From: Cacajao melanocephalus
Taxonomy: Eukaryota; Chordata; Mammalia; Primates; Pitheciidae
DNA: 64,000 bases
Direction: 5' to 3'
NCBI GenBank assembly: GCA_963573385.1
Contig: CAUYLG010061956.1
Location: 20,001 to 84,000 of the forward strand
Position numbers and translations under genes: made by a program. Numbering within the stretch: the stretch's first letter is position 1; the number at the start of each line of letters is the position of its first letter. Shown here piece after piece: positions 54,866 to 64,000 of the stretch. The notes beneath the pieces were generated by a model. It made no database searches, had not been told where the DNA came from, and saw only the letters and a list, made by a program, of their open reading frames with translations.

Positions 54866-55264
54866 ATAAATTTATTTAGGATCTCTAATGGAGAAAAATC
54901 TAATGTCATAGAGCAACAAATCAGTTATGCTAAAGATATATTAATACTACACATCTACATCAAAAGTATCTATAAAATGTGGCAATAATCACATAAGAGA
55001 AACTGAGAAAATAGTCCTAATAATCTACAATGATATAGTTCATCCAAATGATTAATAGTAGAGATAGTACAGGAAAGAGAAGGGACCCAAAATGAAATTA
55101 GTGTTATTTAAATTGTTTTCTTGACTTAAAAGACAGTTTCAATATAGATTCACAGAGGGCCCCAGAGAACCACCCAAAAACAATCCCAAAAGAAAGATAT
55201 CACCTTTTTGCCATGTTTTTAAATCTAAAAGATAAAAGTCATATTTTACCAGCCACAAATAAGA
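54866..55264. other. Unassigned DNA
   Basis: No gene or repeat recognised. Confidence 0.4.
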
Positions 55265-55546
55265 AGGTATGGTTAATTTCAGGTGTCAACCTGACGAGAT
55301 ACCCATATAACTTGCAAAGCATTATTTCTGGGTGTATCTGTGGGAGTGTTTTCAGAGGAGGTTGGCATTTGAATGAGCAGGTTGAGTAAGGAAGCTCTGC
55401 CCTCACCAGTGTAGGTGAGTATCATCTAGCCTGTTAAGGGCTCTGGGAGAACATAAGGGCAGGGGAAAGGCAAATTCACTGTGCCCTCTGGAGCTAGGAT
55501 GTCAGTCTTCTCCCTTGAACATTAGAATTCCAGGTTTGTGGACCTT
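55265..55546 (+). mobile_element. LTR-like repeat, left part, split by an Alu
   Basis: 'ggttaatttcaggtgtcaacctgacgag', 'gcattatttctgggtgtatctgtgggagtgttttcagaggaggttggcatttgaatgagcagg', 'ctgccctcaccagtgtaggtgagtatcatc' and 'ctctggagctaggatgtcagtcttctccc' recur in mammalian genomes and fit an LTR-class element. It continues at 55878. Family not assigned. Confidence 0.6.
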
Positions 55547-55553
55547 CCACCTT

Positions 55554-55559
<6 letters not shown>

Positions 55560-55586
<27 letters not shown>

Positions 55587-55864
55587 GTTGGAGGGGCTCT
55601 CTGGCACTCAGGCTGGAATGTAGTTGTGTAATCTCAGCTCACTGCAACCTCCGCCTCCTGTGTTCAAGCGATTCTCCTGTCTCAGCCTCCCGAGTAGCCA
55701 GGACTACAGGTGTGTGCCACCATGCCCAACTAATTTTTGTATTTTTAGTAGAGACAGGGTTTCACCATGTTGTCCAGGATGGTCTCAATCTCTTGACCTT
55801 GTGATCTGCCCACCTAGGCCTCCCAAAGTGCTAGGATTATAGGTGGGAGCCACTGTGCCTGGCC
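55560..55864 (-). mobile_element. Alu SINE, antisense, full length
   Basis: A T-run of about 25 at the left, then both arms in antisense to 'gtgcctggcc'. It is flanked by a decayed 13-bp duplication: CCACCTTTGGGAT (55547-55559) and CCACTTCTGGGAT (55865-55877), 11 of 13 identical. Inserted in an LTR-like repeat. Confidence 0.95.
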
Positions 55865-55877
55865 CCACTTCTGGGAT

Positions 55878-55995
55878 ATGCACCAGTGAACACCCTGGTT
55901 CTCAGGCCTTTGGACTCCTGATCCACAGAAACAACGAAATAACAAATTTTTATTCTGCAGCAATTTGCTATACAGCAAGAGAAATCTAAAACACT
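55878..55995 (+). mobile_element. LTR-like repeat, right part
   Basis: 'gcaccagtgaacaccctggttctcaggcctttggactc' continues the element interrupted by the Alu. The end is not defined. Confidence 0.5.
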
Positions 55996-56618
55996 ATCTT
56001 TAGCACTAAAAAAATTGTTTATTTTCTCTGATTTTATTTGTATGAATCTGCCTAGGATAACATTTCATCTTATGAGTTCTTGGCATAAATGATTGTTATT
56101 TTTCTTGCTTTAGATGAGTTAGAGTGATTAACATCTTCAAGACACGTGAAACCAGCCAAAGCACAGGAAAACTCTTGCTGCAGAGCTGAGATAACTTGCA
56201 TTCATCTAAGAACTCATTCTGAGCTCAGAAGTCATAGAAAGCTTTTTCTTCTAATTCTTTTACAGAGTCATCTTGAATTATGAAAATGTGAAAGTAGTAG
56301 GGAAACAAAAGGAAATATGCATGGTTAAAGTAGGCTGACTGAATTTTTATTACCTTGAAAAATCAGAACAATGAACTTGGTAGCTTCTGCTAAACTCCTT
56401 TTATGATCTCTAGGTTGTCCACCCACAGAGTCCACAAGCCTGACGAGAAGGCTGCTTGATTCAACTACTTGGTTCTCCAAACATTGACACGATACTGTGA
56501 ATCAAAGCTTCATAAGGATTTCTCTGACTTACTCTCCTCTTCTGATTTTACAAATGCCACTTGAACTGTTTGGGTAATTGGATAATTGTTTCACATTCTT
56601 TTAAAAAAATCATTTTTA
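55996..56618. other. Unassigned DNA
   Basis: No gene or repeat recognised. Confidence 0.4.
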
Positions 56619-56623
56619 CCAAG

Positions 56624-56979
56624 TGTATTAGTCCATTTTCATACTGCTATGAAGCAATACCAGAGACTGGGTAATTTACAAAGAAAAAGAGGTTTAATGG
56701 ACTCACAGTTTCACACGGCTGAGGCCGCACAATCATTACTGAAAGCGAAGGAACAAAGGTACATCTTACATGGAGGCAGACAAGAGAGCATGTTCAGGGG
56801 AACTGTTCTTTATAAAACCATCAGATCTTGTGAGACTTATTCACTATCATTCAAATAGCAAAAGAAAACCCACCACCATGATTCAATTATCTCCCACTGG
56901 CACCTCTCACAACATGTGGGGATTATGGAAACTACAATTCAAGATGAGATTTGCATGGGGACACAACCAAACCCTATCA
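56624..56979 (-). mobile_element. THE1-like MaLR solo LTR, antisense
   Basis: An antisense MaLR LTR from TGTATTAGTCC to ...CCAAACCCTATCA: 'ataccagagactgggtaatttac', 'aggtttaatgg', 'ataaaaccatcagatcttgtgagacttattcac' and 'atgattcaattatctccca'. 356 bp, close to the usual length of a THE1 LTR. A perfect 5-bp duplication, CCAAG, flanks it (56619-56623 and 56980-56984), so it is a complete solo LTR. No internal region is present. Confidence 0.93.
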
Positions 56980-57108
56980 CCAAGGATCTCAAATATTTAT
57001 GAGTCTGAAAAGATACCACATTTCTGGTCTTCAGAGGGCCACAGCTAAACCATTACAAAATGTAGACATTCATCATATTTTTCAGGCAAAAGGCAATTCT
57101 ATATAAAT

Positions 57109-57325
57109 CAGGGTTCCTCAATCTTGGTACCACTGACATTTTGGACTAGATCATTCTTTGCTATGGGAACTGCCCTTTGCATTGTAGGATGTAGGATGTT
57201 TAGCAGCATCCTTGGCCTCTGGATGATTGGAACACCCCTCTTTTCCAGCTGTCACAACAAAAAATAGTCTAGACATCACCCAGTGTCTCCTGGGGAGCAT
57301 AAGAGCCCCAGTTGAGGACCCTTGG
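57109..57325 (-). mobile_element. MER5A-like hAT element, antisense, full length
   Basis: 'cagggttcctcaatcttggtaccactgacattttggactagatcattctttg', 'gcattgtaggatg', 'tttagcagcatccttggcctct', 'gctgtcacaacaaaa' and the end 'cagttgaggacccttgg' cover both terminal repeats. The TAGGATG block is duplicated near 57184-57197. TATAAA lies on both sides. Confidence 0.88.
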
Positions 57326-57439
57326 TATAAACTCACCAATTAGGTGGTCAAATTCCCACATGCATTTGAAAAGCCACTGTGGGATTCTGGGTGATGACCA
57401 TTTCTATGTCTATAGCAAGCATGCACCTACTTTTTTAGG

Positions 57440-57765
57440 GTTTTGCTTCCCAGAACACTAGCCACAAGCCACATGTGGCTATTAAACTCCTGACATGTGG
57501 CCAGTCTGAATGGAGATAGGTTGGGAGTATAAAACAAACACCAATTTCAAGGACTTTGTATTTTAAAACATTAAAAGATTTTATAGATTTTATATTGATT
57601 ACATGTTGAAATAAAATATTTTGGAAATACCAGCTTAAATAAAATGTATTATTAAAATGAGTTATGATTGCTTCTTTCTACTGTTTGAATATGACCGCTA
57701 GAGAATTTGAAATTATGTAAGTGGTTTGCATTATACTTGTATTGGATGGTTCTGTTCCAGAAAGC
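57440..57765. mobile_element. DNA transposon-like repeat, subfamily not assigned
   Basis: 'cactagccacaagccacatgtggctattaaactcctgacatgtggcc', 'attgattacatgttgaaataaaatattttgg', 'ttaaataaaatgtattattaaaat' and 'ggtttgcattatacttgtattggatgg' follow a recurrent element that I associate with hAT-class transposons. Orientation not set. Confidence 0.6.
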
Positions 57766-59512
57766 CAAAGCTCTTTGCATGTGAAGTAATTTTGCTCCTC
57801 ATTAAGCCACCAGTATTTAAAGAATGCCCAGTGTGTGTGCACCTAAAAATATAGTGGTTGCTTTTGACCCCACCTATATGAGATAAATTCATTTATGCCA
57901 AGTGTTGTCATTTTATTTTACAGATACAAAAGTAGAAACTCAAAAGATAAATCCCTAGAGCCATTCTCCCAATTGCAATGCCGAAACTAATTAAATACAA
58001 CCTATTGCTCCCCATCCGCAAGTAGTTTTCAGTCACCAGACATACATGTCCCTGGAATCATATTTCTTGTACTATAATTATTATAGAGATAAAAATCAAA
58101 TTTCTAAGAAAACAATTTACAAACACCTTAGAACAATAAAGCCAATATTAGTTAAGAGAAAATAAAAATATTTTTATTTGTTGGGACCCTCAAACAGTAT
58201 TGCTTTGTATAATAATTTATTGCATATTGAAAAAAGAAAAACATTTTTCTTCTTATTTTCCATCATTTTTAGATTCCTTTTGTGAAGATTTATGCAATTC
58301 ATTGTCGTCAATGCAGACCTCTGACTTTTTATGTATACCTGATTTGCATAATGTGCTAGGAGTGTCTCATGGGATACTAAACTTATGATCAACTGAGTTA
58401 ATTTGCTTTCTTAACTCAGATTTGACTGGGCACTAAACTTAAAATCAACTAAGTTAATTTGCTAGCTTAAGTCAGAGAATTAGAATCATGGTCGCCTTAA
58501 TTTTTTTCAAGGATCATTGTAATCATGGTCACTTGACTAAGTAGAGCTCCAAAATTTGTGTCTACTTTTTCTGTTAGAAGGAGAACCAAAAACACAGTAA
58601 TGGAAAGATTCCACATTTTTTTTACTTGAGAACAAGAGTGAGAGATGGCAACTATAGCTAAAATTACTGAGTTATGTTAGAGTAGCTCATGATGCAACAC
58701 TTTCCTAGCTAAGGTTGTATCATCTTCTACAAGACCCATTACTCTTCTAGAGGAAAGCTCCATTATATTCCTTCACACTACCCAGGATAGCTGAGAATGC
58801 TGCATGCCTCTAGACAGTTGAAGAAGACACCCAGAGAAGAGACACCTGCAACTGAGCCCAGCCGACAGCAACCCTGCATGGAAAGGCTCATGTCAGAGGA
58901 AGGAAAGAGTTGGGAGAACCTCCTAGTGCACCTGAGTGCAGTGTACCAGAGAGCAGCATTGTAATATCCCCTCAGAACATGCGATTTAAGTCAGAAACAA
59001 GATTACTGGCATGGGTATGTATTTACTTACTCATACTCCCTTATTTAGTCATATGTTCTCTCATTTTTCAAAAAGTATGTGTCAAGCACTATACTAAATG
59101 TCCTATGTTTCCTGGTGAAAGAAAGTGACGAGTAGACAGCAGTAGGCAATAATCAACACTAGACAATTACTAATACTATACTAAAAAATGATTCTCAACT
59201 TGAATTTGAATACCCACAATGGGAACACTGAGCTGTCTATCAGGGTATTATAAGCAAGGTTTTTAGAAAGTTTCTTCATGCTAGAAGTATTCTGTCCAGC
59301 TCTTTGTGCTGCAAGTTTTCATGGCCTAGATCTTTCACCATTCAACTATCACATTCAATAATTATTTAATTCAATTTATTTTCCTGAAGACAGTTTAATT
59401 GGTGAATGTGTTTTCCTCTTTGGTAGTAATGCAAAATTCATTGGTATGAGGATATCTGTAGTTACTAATAAAAACTTTTTGTTTTTATTATATCAATTGG
59501 ATCTATTAAACT
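57766..59512. other. Unassigned DNA
   Basis: It contains the 57-bp tandem duplication at 58371-58484 and a possible antisense L2 fragment at 59020-59150 ('atgtgtcaagcactatactaaatg'). No gene recognised. Confidence 0.4.
58371..58484. repeat. 57-bp tandem duplication
   Basis: Two adjacent units, from GGGATACTAAACTTATGATC (58371) and GGGCACTAAACTTAAAATC (58428), share 'tcaact-agttaatttgct' and 'cttaa-tcaga' blocks with about ten differences and one indel. Confidence 0.85.
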
Positions 59513-59670
59513 AATTCATAAATTTGTTTTTTTTTAACATCATACATTTACAGAAACACATGAAAACTTCAAAAATTTCACACAATTGAAACTGAATGAG
59601 TTATATAAATCCATAAATTTGGTTGTTTTTCACATCACACATTCATGGGAATGTATGAGAACTTTACAAC
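59513..59670. repeat. Local direct duplication, about 95-bp period
   Basis: 'cataaattt-gtttttttttaacatcatacattta' (59517) recurs as 'cataaatttggttgtttttcacatcacacattca' (59612), followed in each by 'atga(g)aactt'. The second copy is partial and diverged. Confidence 0.7.
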
Positions 59671-62569
59671 CTGTGCCCAGTTATAAATTGTAGGTGATAG
59701 ATTAGCTGGTATTAAGTGTTTTTAGTCAGGAAAGCATCTGACCAAAACATGCCAGAGTCTATTCCTAACCATCAGAGAGCTCAGCTCTGCAAAGCCTAAC
59801 AAGAGATTTCCTTCCACATTTCCTTCAGTTCTGACCTCTCCTTATTTCTAATATCCACCAAATCATTTTAAATTCCATAAATGCTCAAAGAAGCATGTAC
59901 CCCAAATTAGAAACACTATTCCAGTTTCATTTCTCTAGCAGGCATTTGTGGTGGCCAAATTTTACTGTTGTGGGGCTTGGAATTGAGAGTTAGTAATAAG
60001 CAATGAAACAACACCAAGCTCAAGAAAGTCCAAGGTAAGATTTGATCTGCAGGCGGGGTGCTTCTTAGAAGTGGATTCTAGTGAGAAATGTAACTCATGC
60101 CAATAAAATTAACTCCAGAATTCAGTGCTCAAGGCTCTGCTACGCAAAAAATTCCATTTATTGCAAATTGTGCTATTTCCAATTTCTTTTAGTAATAAAA
60201 TGCATGAATAGCCCAAAAAGGCTATAAATAGTCAACAATGCCAAGAGGTTTTTATCCGAAGCTCTGGTAGAGCGAAGGGACCAGAGCTCTCTGATCTCTT
60301 CTCTTCCCTAGGGCAATACTCCACAATAACTCACTAATCATTAATAATTCTTTTGCCCATTTAGTTTCAATGAATACATAAATCAACTATTTACTCTAGG
60401 ACGAGACATGGGAAATTGTTTGGAGCCAAAATTCTTTTGGGCATCAACAGTATTTAAATTATATTCCCTTCTGTTTGAACTCTGAATAAGTAAAAGAAAG
60501 GAGGGAGAAAAAGGAATAAGATTCAAGGATAGGTAATTTATTCTGTGCCTGTGTTTATCTGATGTCACACTTTCCTAGGTTGGTTCAATAGTATATCAAT
60601 AAAAACAAAAGAACAAGATACCTACTGACTTTTTACAAGGCTGAATGAGGTGGCATGCTATGAGGGTGAGCAGCTTTTGTGTTTGTGTTTCATCATTTCA
60701 TTTTATCCTCTACTTAAGCTGCTCAGTAGTTCAAACATAAATTATTCAGTTTAGGTAGACAAAGACAATAGATGCTATTATTTTATTTACTGTCCTCAAC
60801 ACTATATTAAACCAACTTAAAAGTATGGCATTAAATAAACAAAGAAATATAACAGATTACTTAAGGTTCAGAATCTTATTATCAGTATCACTTTATTAGA
60901 AAAATGTTATAAAGAAGATAAAATGCAACTAAAATAAAACAAGCAGACATAATACTATCTAATATAAAATATTTAAAGAGTAAAACCACTTGTCCCTTCC
61001 AAACAAACAAATCCAATGATTAAATGACCGATTTTTTTCTATACAAAATTCAAAAATGATATCTTTCAATGAACTATTAGTGTTACAATCCTCATTTAGG
61101 TAACTTGTAAAATGCCATCTTCAACAGACCTAATGTAGTATAATCCCTTCTGAAAACCCTAAGGCAGTTATGTTATATAAACAACTCAGAAAAGTGTCAA
61201 AGTTTTATTTCTTCTATCCCTAGGCATGTTCAGAACTTAATTTTCTTAAAGTTTCCTCACTATCACCAAAGTTTAATGTATGAAGAGTTTTAGAAAATCC
61301 TACCTGTCTCTCTGTTCCACACAACACTTTCCTTTTGAAACTGTATCTCTATTTCTACTGTGGTTTCTATAGCGACAATTGTGTGTTGGTTTCATTGTTA
61401 AGAAGATCTTTGGCAAATTCAATAGGAGTGGAAATTGTTTCACCTTGCCAGTTTGCTTTGACTTAAGAGTAGTGTGGCAGTTAAAAAATAGATTTCCTTT
61501 GAAAATAAGATTTCTAATTATGGCTTCCTAGGAATGAAGATAGTTATAATATAGAAGAAAATATATTTAGAATAAATTTGTTGAGCAAAAGTTTATGTGT
61601 CTGTCTTGGAGGAATAATCCCTTCCAAAAAGAGAAAAAATATATATATTAAACATATCTCATATAAAATATGTAAATATATATATAAGTACATATATATC
61701 TGCAGTAGAATATATAAGTAATTATATTTGTACTATGGAATAGAACTTTAGAATCACAAGCTGGAAGATATTTTCAAGATCATATAATCTACTCTTGATA
61801 AATATACAGTTATACAAAGGGGAATATTTAAGGAAACAAAGAATTTTTTGCTTTCTGGTGATATGTTTTAGAGAAACATCAATGATACCTACATGAGAAA
61901 TAAGCAGAGACAGGCATCAAGGAGGAGAATTTTTTTTCTCAGCTCCAACACATCGGAGATAAAAATTAATAGGCAAAGTGTATCAAAAAAAAAAAAAAAA
62001 CAGATGCTCTGCTGAAAAGGCCTTAGGGCTGAATTTCATCAGCTGGCTTTCTCTGGTGAGGCAAGACTTCAGCGACTCAGAGAATAATTGCTACATACCC
62101 CAGTCAAAGCATTTTACTGTACCTGGCACTATGCTCAAGCAACCATCCATTGATGGGAAGGGGTTTTGTGGGGGTTGGATGACAAACAAAGGATGCACGT
62201 CATTTTAGATTACATTCTTTTTAATTCATAGAGTGCTGTATGTCTACTTCCTAAATGATCAGAAGCCTACACAGTTCCTTGCTTTGCTTTTTTAACCTAG
62301 CAAAGCAGTAACAAGTGTTAATTGTCCCATCTTAAGACTCCAGGAAAGAGTGTGATACAGCTCTTAAATGCATAATAGGTGTATATATCAATAAAAAATA
62401 GAGCAGTCAGAGCATTGCAGTTGAAAAGAAAATAGAGATGATTAAAACAATCTCCACATACACACAATTTATTATGACATTAACAAGGCAAAAGAATGCA
62501 AGGATTTTGTGAAAAGTGTTTTACCCTAAGCAATGATATCTTCTTTGTATCTGCCACCGTATTGCCTAG
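59671..62569. other. Unassigned AT-rich DNA
   Basis: No gene recognised. It contains the TA-rich region at 61636-61730 and an A16 run at 61985-62000. Frames are short and without family resemblance. Confidence 0.4.
61636..61730. repeat. TA-rich, partly palindromic tract
   Basis: Successive (AT)n blocks with 'catat', 'tacatatatatc' and 'gtaaatatatatata' pieces. It has potential for self-pairing, but no long perfect inverted repeat is seen. Confidence 0.75.
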
Positions 62570-62758
62570 TACAGTGGTTCACAAAGTATGGTCCCTGGGC
62601 CAGCAATATCACCATCACCTGGGACCTTGTTTGATATGGGAATTCTCAGACCCTACCATAGACATACTGTATTAGAAATTCTGAAGCCTGCAATCTGTTT
62701 TGTAAAAAGCCCCGTAGGTGAATCTCTTGCCTGCTAAAATTTGAGAAGCTCTGGCCTA
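62570..62758 (+). mobile_element. hAT-type MER element
   Basis: 'cagtggttcacaaagtatggtccctgggccagcaatatcaccatcacctggga', 'gaattctcagaccctacc', 'gaagcctgcaatctgttttgtaaaaagcc' and 'aaaatttgagaagctctgg' give both ends of an element of the same family as 37411-37602. Confidence 0.8.
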
Positions 62759-62947
62759 GTACAGTTCTTGAATTTGAGTGTGTCATAAACACTACATGCC
62801 CATTAATAGTTTTGATTCACCGGGACTTGCTCCCCAGAAAATTTGACTCAATAGACATTTTTAATCACACCCCTGATCATTTTGGTTCAGCTGAACATCT
62901 GCCCACAATTTGCAAACACTGGCTTAACATTGAAGAATGTGCTGCTG

Positions 62948-63119
62948 TTGGCTAGGTGTAGTGACTCACGCCTGTAATCCCAGCACTTTGTGAGGCTGAG
63001 GTGGGCAGATTCCTTCAGACCAGGAGTTCAAGACTTGCCTGGGCAATATAGCGAAACCCCATTTCTATAAAAGAAAATAAAATTCTAATTTTAAATTTTA
63101 AAAAGTTTTAAAAAATTTA
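62948..63119 (+). mobile_element. Free left Alu monomer (FLAM-like) with A/T-rich tail
   Basis: A single Alu left arm ('ggctaggtgtagtgactcacgcctgtaatcccagcactttg' to 'gcgaaaccccatttctata') is followed by an A-rich, partly T-rich tail with no right arm. A duplication brackets it: AATGTGCTGCTG (62936-62947) and AATGTGCTGCCG (63123-63134), 11 of 12. This supports an insertion of a monomer and not a later deletion. Confidence 0.88.
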
Positions 63120-63194
63120 AACAATGTGCTGCCGGAGTGTGCTGGTGTGGCAGACCATGATTAAAGGCACGAGATGGCCATTCCTTATCTCCAG

Positions 63195-63290
63195 ACTGGT
63201 TGGCTTCTCTGAGCCTGTTTATCTGTAAATAATAATAATACCTATCTTGAAGGCCCATAGTGAGGATCAGGTGGCCTGGCACCTGTTTCA
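63195..63290 (+). mobile_element. MIR SINE fragment, sense
   Basis: 'ggcttctctgagcctgtttatctgtaaataataataatacctatctt' and 'agtgaggatcag' match the MIR 3' half, with an AAT expansion. Confidence 0.65.
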
Positions 63291-64000
63291 GGTTGATTCT
63301 ATGTCTTTTCTACTGTTCACAGTTCTGTAATGAACACTCCTGTGCATGCATCTTTATGGCAGAATGATTTATATTCTTCCGGGTATATACCCAGTAATGG
63401 GACTGCTGGGTCAAAAGGCAGTTCTGCTTTTAGCTCTTTGAGGAATTGCCATACTGCTTTCCACAATGGTTGAACTAATTCAAAGTGTATAAGTGTTACC
63501 TTTTCTCTGCAACCTCCCCAACATCTGTTATATTTTGACTTTTTAATAATAGCCATTCTGACCGGTGTGAGATGGTATCTCGTTGTGGTTTTGATTTGCA
63601 TTGCTCTAATGATCAGTGATACCAAGTTTTTCTTCATATGCTTCCTGGCCACATATATGTCTTCTTTTGAAAAGTGTCTGTTCATGTCCTTTGCCCACTT
63701 TTTAGTGGGGTTGTTTTTCCCTAGTAAATTAGTTTTAGATGTTGGATATTTGGCCTTTGTCAGATGCATAATTTGCAAACATCTTCTCTCATTCTGTGGA
63801 TTGTCTCTTTACTCAGTTGATAGTTTCTTTTGCTGTGCAGAAGCTTTTAAGTTTAATTAGATCCTTTTTGTCAATCTTTGTTTTTGTTGCAGTTGCTTTT
63901 GATGTCTTTGTCATGAAATCTTTGCCCATTCCGCTGTCCAGGATGGTATTGCCTAGGTTGTCTTTTAGGGATTTTATAGTTTTGGGTTTTACATTAAAGT
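63291..64000 (-). mobile_element. Antisense L1, continues past the window end
   Basis: Antisense L1 ORF2 C-terminal sequence: 'gggtatatacccagtaatgggactgctgggtcaaaaggcag', 'gccattctgaccggtgtgagatggtatctc', 'cttctgtgcagaagcttttaagtttaattagatcc' type blocks. The L1 3'UTR and tail, expected at the left in this orientation, are absent. The longest remaining open piece, 63317-63778 (-), has 153 codons and covers the Cys/His-motif region, in which one motif Cys is lost. Confidence 0.9.

Noticed and set aside
63317..63778. 153-codon frame as a possibly active ORF2
   Set aside because: It is only the C-terminal tenth of ORF2, a Cys of the zinc-like motif is missing, and flanking sequence is broken or outside the window.

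Overview
This window looks like primate, most probably human, nuclear DNA from a gene-poor region, either intergenic or deep intronic. The evidence is the repeat content. There are about a dozen Alu copies (older J-like and younger S-like), primate-type and ancient LINE-1 (L1), L2, MIR, hAT-type MER elements and MaLR-type LTRs. The DNA is AT-rich and CpG-poor, with CA, GA, AT and A/T-run microsatellites. Primate versus human cannot be settled from the bases alone. I found no intact protein-coding gene, no convincing exon set, no tRNA, rRNA or other structural RNA gene, and no CRISPR array or prokaryotic feature. The only coding sequence I recognise is decayed retrotransposon sequence.

Layout. 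1-8 kb is mostly unassigned single-copy-like DNA with three Alus. 8.5-15 kb is a dense stack: a MER5A-like hAT element, then ancient L1M/HAL1-type sequence broken by an Alu, a MaLR-like LTR, a 5'-inverted (twin-primed) younger L1 with a 14-bp target-site duplication, and an Alu/MLT1 remnant junction. 15.6-23.6 kb is an L1 nest: a nearly full-length sense L1 (about 5.9 kb, with 5'UTR, broken ORF1, broken ORF2 and 3'UTR) sits inside an older antisense L1, with another antisense L1 fragment behind it. 24-34 kb holds scattered Alus, L2, MIR, an MST-like LTR and CA repeats, plus a 51-bp perfectly alternating purine-pyrimidine tract. 35-38.3 kb is a cluster of hAT-type elements, one of them split in two by a 5'-truncated L1 with a near-perfect 19-bp duplication, followed by an LTR-like block and L2. 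38-45 kb is mostly unassigned. 45-57.8 kb holds antisense L1M/HAL1, Alus, L2, MIR, CA-rich tracts, an L1M 3' end, an Alu inside an LTR-like element, a THE1-like solo LTR with a perfect 5-bp duplication, and two DNA transposons. 58-64 kb is mostly unassigned, with two local tandem duplications, a hAT element, a free Alu left monomer with its duplication, and an antisense L1 that runs off the window end.

How the parts relate. The order of insertion can be read from nesting: ancient L1M, L2, MIR and hAT first, MaLR LTRs next, then primate L1s and Alus. Several junctions keep target-site duplications that fix boundaries to the base. The nearly full-length L1 keeps its C-terminal Cys/His motif and the endonuclease S-D-H motif. 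It has lost the second Asp of the reverse transcriptase F-A-D-D motif and carries early frame breaks, so it cannot be autonomously active. I looked for an undescribed biological system and see none; the notable items are structural and evolutionary. Family names come from recognition by eye, not from a database search, and subfamily names are tentative.
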